A stretch of 8,927 nucleotides of DNA from contig JASLHV010000040.1 in NCBI GenBank assembly GCA_030153205.1, positions 1 to 8,927 of the forward strand, given 5' to 3'. The notes below the pieces were generated by a model. That model was not told the DNA's origin. It saw only the letters and a program-made list of their open reading frames with translations, and searched no databases. Origin of the DNA: Roseiarcus sp. Its GTDB lineage: Bacteria > Pseudomonadota > Alphaproteobacteria > Rhizobiales > Beijerinckiaceae. The stretch's first letter is position 1; every line of letters begins with the position of its first letter. Shown piece by piece: positions 1-5,891 of this stretch. Both the position numbers and the translations under genes were made by a program.

Positions 1-247
1 AAGCGGCTTCCCGACAGCACGCAAACCCACACAGCGGCAGCCGCGCCTCCGGTCGCCCACCCAACCCGACTGCCACCGAGCCAGCTACACGGCGTTAGCG
101 AGGGGTCGATCTGAGACCAATTCGCTGCGGTTCCAAGACGCCGCAGCTCAGAAGCTCATGCATGACGCCCATCCGTTCAAGCGGACGGAACGGCGGAGTG
201 TAGGAGGCAAAAGAGAGGTGATTTCAGTCAAATACGGAGAGTATATT
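1..247. other. Non-coding leader upstream of the sugar transporter
   Basis: I see no supportable gene here on either strand. Two inverted repeats stand out: GCGGC-A-GCCGC at 34-44, and GCTGCGG (124-130) with CCGCAGC (141-147) around a 10-nt loop. The second could be a stem-loop in the transporter mRNA leader. AGGAGG at 202-207 and GGAGA at 236-240 are two separate ribosome-binding-like sites before the transporter. I could not assign a convincing -35/-10 promoter pair. Confidence 0.5.
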
Positions 248-1681
248 ATGACACACGGCGCTGCTGTGGCAGATACTAATTCAGTCGCTTTATTACCCGC
301 GCTCGAGGCGGGCCCGCATCAACGGCGACTTAATCTCATTGCGATCGTCGCAACATTCGGCGGCCTTTTGTTCGGCTACGACACCGGGGTGATCAATGGA
401 GCCCTCGAGCCCATGAAAGCCGACCTCGGTCTAACGACGTATACGGAGGGTTTGGTCACAGCGACCCTGCTCCTGGGAGCCGCTGTTGGGGCCCTCATCG
501 GCGGCCGGATGAATGACAGTCTCGGTCGAAAGAAAACCCTCACGATTGTGGCGATCTTCTTCTTCATTGGCACCCTTGGCGGCGTCCTCGCCCCCAGTCT
601 AGGGATCATGCTTCCTGCGCGAGTCGTTCTCGGATTTGCGGTCGGCGCAGCATCGGTGACGGTTCCGGTGTACTTGGCCGAGCTTGCGCCGACAGAGCAT
701 CGAGGCACGTTGAGTGGCCGCAATGAGCTGGCGATTGTCGTGGGACAGATGCTCGCCTTCATCATCAACGCCATCATCGCCAATATTTGGGGACATCAGC
801 CGGGCGTGTGGCGCTACATGCTGGCCGTCGCGGCGGTTCCTGCCGTGTGCTTGTTCATCGGCATGCTGCGGATGCCGGAATCGCCTCGTTGGCTGATCTC
901 CAAAGGTCGTCGCGACGACGCGCTCGACGTGCTGCTGCAGATTCGCAACGAGGACCGAGCTCGCGCGGAATTGACCGAGGTCGCGCAACTGGCCGGGACG
1001 GAAGCCGCAATCCAGACCGGCGGCTGGGCGGATCTAAGCATCGCGTGGGTCCGTCGCATCGTCATCGCCGGCTGCGGACTGGCGATAGCGCAGCAGCTCA
1101 CCGGCATCAACTCCGTTATGTACTATGGGACGCAGTTGCTTCACCAAGCCGGTTTCTCCGCCGACGCGGCGCTCATCGCAAATATCGCCAATGGCGTACT
1201 TGCGGTCGTCGGTTCCGCGATCTGCCTCTTCGTTGTCATCGACAGGGTGCCGCGACGCAAACTCATCCTCTTCGGTTTCATCGCTTGCACGATCGTACAC
1301 GGCCTTATCGTGCTCGCGACGACCTTCGTCCCCGAAGGGATCGCCCGAGCCTATGCCGTTCTGGTGTTATGTGTGACGTTCGTATTCTTCATGCAGATGG
1401 CGCTGAACGTGCCGGTCTGGGTCTGCCTGTCGGAATTGTTCCCCCTCCGATTGCGCGGATTCGCAATGGGCCTGAGCATCTTGTGCATGTGGCTGATGAA
1501 CGCCGCGCTGACGTTCAGCTTCCCGATCATTGTCGATGTGTCGGGATTGCAAGGGGTCTTCGGCTTGTTCTTCGTCGTCGGCATGATCGCGATAGTGTTC
1601 TTGTGGAAGATGTTGCCGAACACCAGCGGCCGCTCCCTGGAGAAGTTGGAAGCGTCCTTCGTCGCCGGCGACTTCCGCTGA
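248..1681 (+). CDS. MFS sugar/polyol:proton symporter (sugar porter family)
   Basis: Inner-membrane transporter of the sugar porter family of the major facilitator superfamily, about 477 residues with a 12-helix pattern. Visible family signatures are GGLLFGYDTGVINGAL in TM1 (about residues 38-53), a motif A of the GR..D..GRKK type (86-96), PESPRWL (210-216) at the end of the first half, QQLTGIN (282-288) before TM7, a SELFPLRLRG motif near 395-404, and a C-terminal PNTSGRSLEKLE, a variant of the usual PETKGRSLEE. These place it near myo-inositol, xylose and galactose proton symporters; the substrate cannot be read from sequence. ATG at 248 is chosen because GGAGA (236-240) lies 7 nt upstream and it gives a normal short cytoplasmic N-terminus. 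An in-frame GTG at 218 behind AGGAGG (202-207) and an ATG at 158 are alternatives. No sugar catabolic gene lies alongside, so it looks like a stand-alone uptake gene. Confidence 0.9.
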   Translation: MTHGAAVADTNSVALLPALEAGPHQRRLNLIAIVATFGGLLFGYDTGVINGALEPMKADLGLTTYTEGLVTATLLLGAAVGALIGGRMNDSLGRKKTLTIVAIFFFIGTLGGVLAPSLGIMLPARVVLGFAVGAASVTVPVYLAELAPTEHRGTLSGRNELAIVVGQMLAFIINAIIANIWGHQPGVWRYMLAVAAVPAVCLFIGMLRMPESPRWLISKGRRDDALDVLLQIRNEDRARAELTEVAQLAGTEAAIQTGGWADLSIAWVRRIVIAGCGLAIAQQLTGINSVMYYGTQLLHQAGFSADAALIANIANGVLAVVGSAICLFVVIDRVPRRKLILFGFIACTIVHGLIVLATTFVPEGIARAYAVLVLCVTFVFFMQMALNVPVWVCLSELFPLRLRGFAMGLSILCMWLMNAALTFSFPIIVDVSGLQGVFGLFFVVGMIAIVFLWKMLPNTSGRSLEKLEASFVAGDFR

Positions 1682-1703
1682 CGGGCGTCTTAGCCAAAGC
1701 GAG

Positions 1704-1728
1704 GCGGGCCGCGTTTGACGCGGTCCGC
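1704..1728 (+). terminator. Strong hairpin after the sugar transporter, probable terminator
   Basis: An 11-bp stem with one G-T pair (1704-1714 with 1718-1728) closes a 3-nt loop and begins 22 nt after the transporter stop codon. It is GC-rich and very stable on paper. It lacks a clean T-tract, so it may stop transcription imperfectly or act as an mRNA 3' end stabiliser. Confidence 0.5.
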
Positions 1729-1792
1729 GACAAACGGCGACGCCGCTTCTTACCCACCGCGCGAACACGTCACAAATAGCTCCAGCTTGGAA

Positions 1793-1821
1793 TTGACTTC
1801 CGTCCGCAATCCATGAATCAT
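1793..1821 (+). promoter_or_regulatory. Candidate sigma-70-type promoter of infC
   Basis: TTGACT at 1793-1798 is followed after 17 nt by AATCAT at 1816-1821, four of six matches to a -10 box. Transcription would start near 1828 and give a leader of about 90 nt before the infC start. This is pattern matching only. Confidence 0.35.
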
Positions 1822-1830
1822 CATGTGTTC

Positions 1831-1858
1831 AGCCCTCGCAGCCTGTCGCCGCGGGGCT
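1831..1858 (+). promoter_or_regulatory. Stem-loop in the infC leader
   Basis: AGCCC (1831-1835) pairs with GGGCT (1854-1858). The stem continues with CGC (1837-1839) and GCG (1851-1853) past a single bulged T, leaving an 11-nt loop. If the promoter at 1793-1821 is used, the structure sits at the extreme 5' end of the mRNA, where it could protect the transcript or take part in control. No function is shown. Confidence 0.35.
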
Positions 1859-1904
1859 TGTCGTGTTCAAAGCGTCAAAATCAACGTTTCCGAGCAACTG
1901 CAAC

Positions 1905-1910
1905 AGGAGA
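1905..1910 (+). promoter_or_regulatory. Shine-Dalgarno site that fixes the infC start at AUU
   Basis: AGGAGA at 1905-1910 lies 6 nt before the ATT at 1917, ideal spacing, but 18 nt before the ATG at 1929, which is too far. An in-frame TAA at 1911-1913 rules out any start further upstream. The site therefore favours initiation at AUU. Confidence 0.75.
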
Positions 1911-1916
1911 TAAGCC

Positions 1917-2456
1917 ATTCGTCGTCCTATGAAGGCCGCCCCGACCCCGGAGAAGGGCGGGCCGTTAACCAACCGTGAAATTAGGGCCCGGGAAATTCAA
2001 CTCATCGACGCCGAAGGTCAAAATCGCGGCGTCGTGCAAACGACAGACGCTTTGCAACTCGCCGAAGAAGCCGGGTTGGACCTGGTCGAAATTGTGCCCA
2101 ACGCCACGCCGCCGGTTTGCAAAATCCTCGATTTCGGAAAATTCCGTTTTCTCGAGCAGAAGAAAGCCGCCGAGGCGCGCAAGCGCCAAAAGATCGTTGA
2201 GATCAAAGAAATCAAATTGCGCCCGGGCATCGACGACCACGATTACGAAGTCAAGATGAGGGCGGTGCGCCGTTTCTTCGAGGAAGGCGACAAGGTGAAG
2301 GTGACTTTGCGTTTTCGCGGCCGCGAAATGGCGCATCAGGAGCTTGGGTTCAAGCTCCTCAACCGGGTCCGTGCTGAGACCGTGCCGTTCGCCAAGGTCG
2401 AGGCCGAGCCGCTGATGGAAGGGCGGCAAATGACCATGGTCCTGGCGCCGAAATAA
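1917..2456 (+). CDS. infC: Translation initiation factor IF-3
   Basis: IF3 binds the 30S subunit, prevents premature 50S joining and checks the start codon and initiator tRNA in the P site. Both domains are present: the N-terminal domain (NREIRAREIQLIDAEG, then DLVEIVPNATPPVCKILDFGKFRF), a basic lysine/arginine linker (KKAAEARKRQK), and the C-terminal ribosome-binding domain (VEIKEIKLRPGIDDHDY through EGRQMTMVLAPK). From the first ATG (1929) the protein is 175 residues. I place the start at ATT 1917, giving 179 residues that begin Met-Arg-Arg-Pro-Met-Lys, because AGGAGA (1905-1910) is 6 nt upstream of it and an in-frame stop lies immediately before. An AUU start in infC is known in Escherichia coli, where IF3 represses its own translation by discriminating against that codon. 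rpmI and rplT, often found next to infC, are absent downstream, as in many alphaproteobacteria. It is probably a single-gene unit. Confidence 0.96.
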   Translation: MRRPMKAAPTPEKGGPLTNREIRAREIQLIDAEGQNRGVVQTTDALQLAEEAGLDLVEIVPNATPPVCKILDFGKFRFLEQKKAAEARKRQKIVEIKEIKLRPGIDDHDYEVKMRAVRRFFEEGDKVKVTLRFRGREMAHQELGFKLLNRVRAETVPFAKVEAEPLMEGRQMTMVLAPK

Positions 2457-2487
2457 CCCCGTTCCGGTCTCCGCAATCGAACAAAGC

Positions 2488-2510
2488 GGCGGCGGCCGAA
2501 AGCCGGCGCC
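2488..2510 (+). terminator. GC-rich hairpin downstream of infC
   Basis: CGGC (2493-2496) pairs with GCCG (2502-2505) around a CGAAA loop, and the stem extends by three more pairs after one G-G mismatch. It starts 32 nt after the infC stop. There is no T-tract, so it is a weak terminator candidate or an mRNA end structure. Confidence 0.35.
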
Positions 2511-2541
2511 CGGACAGCATAGGGGTTATGCCCTATCAGCA

Positions 2542-2571
2542 TTGGCGAAATTCGCCGGCGACAGGTATTTG
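2542..2571 (+). promoter_or_regulatory. Candidate fsr promoter overlapped by a palindrome
   Basis: TTGGCG (2542-2547) and TATTTG (2566-2571) are spaced 18 nt apart and could serve as -35 and -10 boxes for the exporter gene. The perfect dyad GGCGAA-A-TTCGCC (2544-2556) covers the -35 element, as a repressor operator would. This is inferred from layout only. Confidence 0.3.
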
Positions 2572-2572
2572 A

Positions 2573-2594
2573 AGCGCCTAGCATTCTAGGCGCT
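2573..2594 (+). repeat. Perfect 9-bp inverted repeat before fsr
   Basis: AGCGCCTAG (2573-2581), a CATT loop, and CTAGGCGCT (2586-2594) form a perfect dyad. It lies just downstream of the candidate -10 box and ends one base before an ATG at 2596. It may be an operator, an mRNA hairpin in the fsr leader, or the end of the infC transcript. No T-tract follows it. Confidence 0.6.
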
Positions 2595-2631
2595 AATGCA
2601 AGCGTCGGATGATCGACGTCGAGCGCCCCCA

Positions 2632-3870
2632 ATGAGCACTGTTCAAGACGTAAGCGAAACCGCGCGGGAAGCGCCGTCTTTGGCGCGGCCGGCTGTCGTA
2701 ACGGCCGAAACGACGACGATCGCCATTATTCTCGGCGTTAGCGTCTCGCATATGCTCAACGATATGATGCAATCGCTGGCGCCGGCGCTGTATCCGGTGT
2801 TTCGCAATCAATTCGCGCTGACCTTCTTCCAGACCGGCCTCATTACCTTCGTTTTCCAGGTGACCGCCTCGCTCCTGCAGCCGCTGATTGGTCTTTACAC
2901 CGACCGCCGGCCGAAACCCTTCTCGCTGCCGGTGGCCATGGTCTTTACGGTTCTTGGCCTGGCCGTTCTCGCCTATGGCCAGACCTATTCGACGCTCCTG
3001 ATCGCCGTAGCGTTGATCGGCGTCGGCTCGGCGATCTTTCATCCCGAAGCCTCTCGCGTCGCGCGCGCGGCTTCCGGAGGTCGGCATGGCCTCGCCCAAT
3101 CGCTGTTTCAGGTCGGCGGCAATTTTGGCCAATCGCTCGGCCCGCTGATGGCCGCCTTCATCGTCGTGCCTTATGGCCAGCGCTCGGTCATTTGGTTTAC
3201 CGCGCTAGCGCTGATCGCCGTCGTCATCTTGACCCGCGTCAGCCAATGGTACGCGGCGCGCAAGCCTATGGCTAAGCACACGGCGTCCTTGAAAATCTCG
3301 CCTGTGCCGCGCGCGCTGGTGAGGCGCTCAATGACTATTCTCGTCGTGATCATGTTCTCGAAAGTCTTCTATATTTCGAGCCTGACCAGCTACTATACTT
3401 TCTACCTCATCAACACTTTCAGCGTGTCGGTGCAGGATTCGCAGCTCTATCTTTTCTTGTTCCTCGGCGCCTCGGCGGTGGGCACTTTCATCGGCGGCCC
3501 GATCGGCGACCGTTTCGGCCGAAAGTTCGTCATCTCCGGTTCGATTATCGGCGTCTTGCCGTTCACCCTTCTGCTGCCGCATTTGAATTTATTCTGGACG
3601 GCGGTGGACAGCGTCCTGATCGGCTTGATCCTCTCCTCCGCCTTTTCGGCGATCGTCGTCTATGCGCAGGAATTGGTGCCCGGCAATGTCGGCGCCGTGG
3701 CTGGCCTCTTCTTCGGCCTTTCCTTCGGCCTCGGCGGGATCGGCGCGGCGGTGCTCGGCGAACTCGCCGACTGGACGAGCATCGGTTTCGTCTATCAGGT
3801 CTGCGCCTTCCTGCCGGCGATCGGCCTGCTGACCTATTTCTTGCCGAACATTCGGTCGCTGCGCGCGTAA
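2632..3870 (+). CDS. fsr: MFS exporter of the fosmidomycin resistance (Fsr) type
   Basis: Twelve-helix inner-membrane drug:proton antiporter, 412 residues from this start, closely matching the Fsr subfamily as I recall the E. coli protein. Shared landmarks are HMLNDMMQSLAPALYP in TM1, TASLLQPLIGLYTDRRP in the motif A region, the near-invariant FHPEASRVARAASGGRHGLAQSLFQVGGNFGQSLGP, SSYYTFYLI after TM7, GTFIGGPIGDRFGRK as the second motif A, and SAFSAIVVYAQELVPG with GLFFGLSFGLGGIGAAVLGELAD near the end. The E. coli family member exports fosmidomycin; the natural substrate here is unknown. ATG 2632 gives an N-terminus about as long as Fsr of E. coli. An in-frame ATG at 2596 would add 12 charged residues and sits against a 9-bp hairpin. 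Neither start has a good ribosome binding site. The gene converges on the HTH gene with 29 nt between stops. Confidence 0.93.
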   Translation: MSTVQDVSETAREAPSLARPAVVTAETTTIAIILGVSVSHMLNDMMQSLAPALYPVFRNQFALTFFQTGLITFVFQVTASLLQPLIGLYTDRRPKPFSLPVAMVFTVLGLAVLAYGQTYSTLLIAVALIGVGSAIFHPEASRVARAASGGRHGLAQSLFQVGGNFGQSLGPLMAAFIVVPYGQRSVIWFTALALIAVVILTRVSQWYAARKPMAKHTASLKISPVPRALVRRSMTILVVIMFSKVFYISSLTSYYTFYLINTFSVSVQDSQLYLFLFLGASAVGTFIGGPIGDRFGRKFVISGSIIGVLPFTLLLPHLNLFWTAVDSVLIGLILSSAFSAIVVYAQELVPGNVGAVAGLFFGLSFGLGGIGAAVLGELADWTSIGFVYQVCAFLPAIGLLTYFLPNIRSLRA

Positions 3871-3899
3871 AACGAAGCGCAAGTTTCCTATCTGTCGGC

Positions 3900-4313
3900 T
3901 CAAGCCGCGCGTTCGCGCGGCCGAGAATTTCTCATCCGCGTCGCAATCGCGCCCGCGATGGCGCCGCGCCGGATCAAATCGCGCTGACTGTTTTCAAGAA
4001 CGAAGGCCAGCGCGTCCTCGACCCAATCGGGAATGGAGCGTCGGGCCATACTCCAGCGGTGAACGGTCGCGGGAGAGAGCGGCTTGCCCCGCGCCTCGCC
4101 GAGCGATTGGGCGAGCGGCGTCTGCCATCGCTCGCCAAAGAGAATTTCGCCAACGAACCGTAAAAATCCCGGTGTGACCAGCGTTCCGCCGCCCTGCAAT
4201 GTCGTATCTTCGGGAAGCGGCAGATTGGTGCGATACTTCTTTTTAGAAACGGCCAATCGGTCCACCCGGCGTTGCAACAATTTACCGACCGCCAGCGCCG
4301 CCTCGTTCGCCAA
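3900..4313 (-). CDS. Small helix-turn-helix DNA-binding protein, orphan
   Basis: Protein of 137 residues from a TTG start, function unknown. Residues about 48-102 (TPGFLRFVGEILFGERWQTPLAQSLG, then LSPATVHRWSMARRSIPDWVEDAL) resemble the phage-repressor-like helix-turn-helix common in alphaproteobacterial proteins, where GERWQxPLARALG is followed by RTVRRWxxGxRxIP. The turn between the helices carries a few extra residues here (EARGKPLSP). The N-terminus is lysine- and arginine-rich and the last 30 residues are basic, which fits nucleic acid binding. An in-frame stop at 4323-4325 prevents a longer reading frame, and no Shine-Dalgarno site is visible before TTG 4313. Starts further inside, such as the GTG near 4265, are possible. 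The gene lies directly downstream of the glnII terminator on the same strand and converges on fsr. Confidence 0.7.
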   Translation of the reverse strand: MANEAALAVGKLLQRRVDRLAVSKKKYRTNLPLPEDTTLQGGGTLVTPGFLRFVGEILFGERWQTPLAQSLGEARGKPLSPATVHRWSMARRSIPDWVEDALAFVLENSQRDLIRRGAIAGAIATRMRNSRPRERAA

Positions 4314-4330
4314 CGACGTGTGCTATAAGC

Positions 4331-4363
4331 GAAAAAAAACAGCGTCGCTCGGAAGAGCGACGC
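4331..4363 (-). terminator. Intrinsic terminator of glnII
   Basis: Read on the minus strand, a perfect 9-bp stem GCGTCGCTC / GAGCGACGC with a 4-nt loop (4342-4363) is followed by TG and eight T residues (4339-4332). It begins 12 nt after the glnII stop codon. This is the clearest rho-independent terminator in the window and should separate glnII from the HTH gene. Confidence 0.93.
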
Positions 4364-4375
4364 CGCAATATCGGA

Positions 4376-5410
4376 TCAGGCTGCGGCCTGTTTCGCAGTT
4401 GGAACTGAATCGATCGTCTTCAGAATCTGAGATGCGATTTGGTAGGGGTCGCCTTGCGAGTTCGGGCGGCGGTCTTCCAGATAGCCTTTGTAGCCATTGT
4501 TGACGAAGCTGTGCGGAACGCGGACCGATGCGCCGCGGTCAGCGACGCCATAGCTGAACTTGTTCCATGGCGCGGTTTCATGTTTGCCGGTCAGGCGCAT
4601 GTGATTGTCCGGCCCATAGACGTCGATATGCTCCTTCCAATTCTCGCCGAACGCTTTCATCAAGGACTCGAAATACTCCTTGCCGCCGACTTCGCGCATG
4701 TAAGAGGTCGAGAAATTGCAATGCATGCCCGAGCCGTTCCAATCGGTGTCGCCAAGCGGCTTGCAATGGAATTCGATGTCGACGCCGTACTTTTCCGTCA
4801 AGCGCAGCATCAGATAGCGCGCGATCCACATCTGGTCGGCGGCTGTCTTGGAGCCCTTTCCGAAAATCTGGAACTCCCACTGGCCCTTCGCCACCTCGGC
4901 ATTGATGCCTTCGTGGTTGATACCGGCGGCAAGACAAAGATCGAGATGTTCCTCGACCATCTTGCGCGCCAAATCGCCAACGTTCTTGTAGCCGACGCCC
5001 GTGTAGTAGGGGCCCTGCGGCGCGGGATAACCGCTCTCCGGAAAGCCAAGCGGGCGGCCATCCTTGTAGAAGAAATATTCCTGCTCGAAGCCGAACCAAG
5101 CTCCGGCGTCGTCCAGGATCGTTGCGCGCTTGTTGGAGGAGTGCGGCGTCTTGCCGTCCGGCATCATGACTTCGCACATGACGAGAGCGCCGTTGGTGCG
5201 CGCGGCGTCGGGATAGACCGCGACGGGTTTCAGCACGCAATCGGAGCTATGGCCCTCCGCCTGCATGGTCGAGCTTCCATCGAAACCCCAAAGCGGTAGT
5301 TGTTCAAGAGTCGGGAAGCTGTCGAAATCCTTGAGCTGCGTCTTGCCGCGCAGATTTGGTACCGGCGTATAGCCGTCCAGCCAAATATATTCGAGCCTAT
5401 ACTTCGTCAT
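4376..5410 (-). CDS. glnII: Glutamine synthetase type II (GSII)
   Basis: Cytosolic ATP-dependent ligase making glutamine from glutamate and ammonium. At 344 residues it has the length of the eukaryotic-type GSII of rhizobia and actinomycetes, not the roughly 470-residue GSI. Visible signatures are the beta-grasp stretch ending in WGFDGSSTMQAEGHSSD (41-57), the metal-binding pair FEQEY (E109, E111), GINHEGINAEVAKGQWEFQI (163-182), the ATP-binding signature KPLGDTDWNGSGMHCNFST (217-235), and an NRGAS-like ADRGASVRVP segment. The GSI adenylylation tyrosine region is absent, as in the family. ATG 5410 has GAGAGG (5422-5417) 6 nt upstream and matches the usual MxKYxLEYIWLDG start; an in-frame ATG at 5464 would add 18 atypical residues. 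Upstream are a sigma-54 promoter and, divergently, gstI. The family is expressed under nitrogen limitation through NtrC, and translation is probably restrained by GstI. Confidence 0.97.
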   Translation of the reverse strand: MTKYRLEYIWLDGYTPVPNLRGKTQLKDFDSFPTLEQLPLWGFDGSSTMQAEGHSSDCVLKPVAVYPDAARTNGALVMCEVMMPDGKTPHSSNKRATILDDAGAWFGFEQEYFFYKDGRPLGFPESGYPAPQGPYYTGVGYKNVGDLARKMVEEHLDLCLAAGINHEGINAEVAKGQWEFQIFGKGSKTAADQMWIARYLMLRLTEKYGVDIEFHCKPLGDTDWNGSGMHCNFSTSYMREVGGKEYFESLMKAFGENWKEHIDVYGPDNHMRLTGKHETAPWNKFSYGVADRGASVRVPHSFVNNGYKGYLEDRRPNSQGDPYQIASQILKTIDSVPTAKQAAA

Positions 5411-5424
5411 TGCCACCCTCTCAC

Positions 5425-5461
5425 GATTTCGTCGGCCCGCGCTTTCTCGATCGCGGAAATC
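5425..5461 (-). promoter_or_regulatory. Stem-loop in the glnII 5' leader
   Basis: In the leader between the predicted start of transcription (about 5470) and the ribosome binding site, CGCGG (5452-5456) pairs with CCGCG (5437-5441) around a 10-nt loop. AAATC (5457-5461) pairs with GATTT (5425-5429) across a one-sided bulge. The structure ends 2 nt before GAGAGG (5422-5417). Its position suits translational control and makes it a candidate target for GstI; this is inferred, not shown. Confidence 0.4.
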
Positions 5462-5480
5462 CATCGACGGGCCTTAGGGC

Positions 5481-5497
5481 AGCATTTTCTATGCCAG
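5481..5497 (-). promoter_or_regulatory. Sigma-54 promoter of glnII
   Basis: On the minus strand the sequence CTGGCATAGAAAATGCT has GG (-24) and GC (-12) separated by exactly 10 nt, the defining spacing, and fits YTGGCAC-N5-TTGCW at all but a few positions. The predicted start of transcription is near 5470, about 60 nt before the ATG. This agrees with the established NtrC/sigma-54 control of glnII in rhizobia. I could not find a convincing NtrC dyad of the GCAC...GTGC type upstream. Confidence 0.75.
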
Positions 5498-5552
5498 GGC
5501 GTTTACCTTTTACGTCACAGGCGCCCGCAAATACGCCAGAGCGACAAATGCC

Positions 5553-5558
5553 TATAAT
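5553..5558 (+). promoter_or_regulatory. Perfect TATAAT, possible -10 box of gstI
   Basis: TATAAT on the plus strand lies about 130 nt before the gstI start and about 75-85 nt upstream of the predicted glnII start point, where NtrC sites commonly occur. There is no good TTGACA-like -35 at 16-18 nt, so the assignment is tentative. If right, NtrC bound for glnII could block gstI, as reported for rhizobial gstI. Confidence 0.3.
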
Positions 5559-5687
5559 TTCGCCATTTAGCGATTTTATTTGAAGCACTTCGCACGAATC
5601 ATAGGCTTTCTGCTATTGTGATCCATTACACGACGACCACATTCTCTATCGACGGAGTCGCCCGCCAAAAGAGATAGGAGAAACGCC

Positions 5688-5879
5688 ATGAGCGCGGATA
5701 TGCGTCCTTCGGCAAAAATTTATCAGTTCCCGCGGAAAGCCCAGGCGAGTTTTGCAGCCTCCAATCGTCGCGCGATCGTTGCGACGAATCCTCGGTTTCA
5801 GGCGGCGCCTGCCGTGGACTTCGGCAGCGGTTGGTACCATGAAGCGGCGATAGAGGCTGAGCGTCCGCGCAAGCCTTAG
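5688..5879 (+). CDS. gstI: GstI-type glutamine synthetase translation inhibitor (DUF2735)
   Basis: Small basic protein of 63 residues with the two conserved blocks of the DUF2735 family: SAKIYQFP near the N-terminus (8-15) and VDFGSGWYHEAAI (43-55) near the C-terminus. There is no signal peptide or membrane segment. In Rhizobium leguminosarum a protein of this family and the same size, GstI, is encoded upstream of and divergently from glnII. As I recall the work, it inhibits translation of glnII mRNA and is itself repressed by NtrC. The same divergent arrangement is present here. AGGAG (5676-5680) lies 7 nt before ATG 5688, a strong ribosome binding site. The gene converges on glsA with 12 nt between stops. 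Family membership is fairly sure; the inhibitory role is carried over from the rhizobial case. Confidence 0.85.
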   Translation: MSADMRPSAKIYQFPRKAQASFAASNRRAIVATNPRFQAAPAVDFGSGWYHEAAIEAERPRKP

Positions 5880-5891
5880 GCCGAGGATCCA

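Noticed and set aside
787..1779. 330-residue arginine-rich frame overlapping the sugar transporter
   Set aside because: It is in another frame of the same strand as a clearly recognised transporter and has the low-complexity arginine-rich composition of an out-of-frame reading.
2453..2529. ATAACCCC over the infC stop codon and its complement GGGGTTAT at 2522-2529
   Set aside because: An 8-nt match over this distance can easily arise by chance, and GGGGTTAT also sits partly in the loop of a better local dyad (2519-2536).
3904..3921. GCCGCGCG-TT-CGCGCGGC at the end of the HTH gene as a two-way terminator for fsr and the HTH gene
   Set aside because: It lies inside the coding end, has no T-tract on either side, and GC-rich coding sequence produces such dyads often.
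4439..5299. 286-residue open frame on the plus strand across glnII
   Set aside because: It is the complement of a highly conserved enzyme gene with strong signatures; long antisense frames are expected in GC-rich DNA and no ribosome binding site or family supports it.
5579..5605. GCAC-TTC-GCAC and the nearby TTCG-CA-CGAA as an NtrC enhancer for glnII
   Set aside because: NtrC sites are inverted (GCAC...GTGC); this is a direct repeat, and the inverted part is only 4 bp.
5614..5640. TGTGATCCATTACACG as a CRP/FNR-type site upstream of gstI
   Set aside because: Only the outer bases match as a dyad and the spacing fits neither consensus well.
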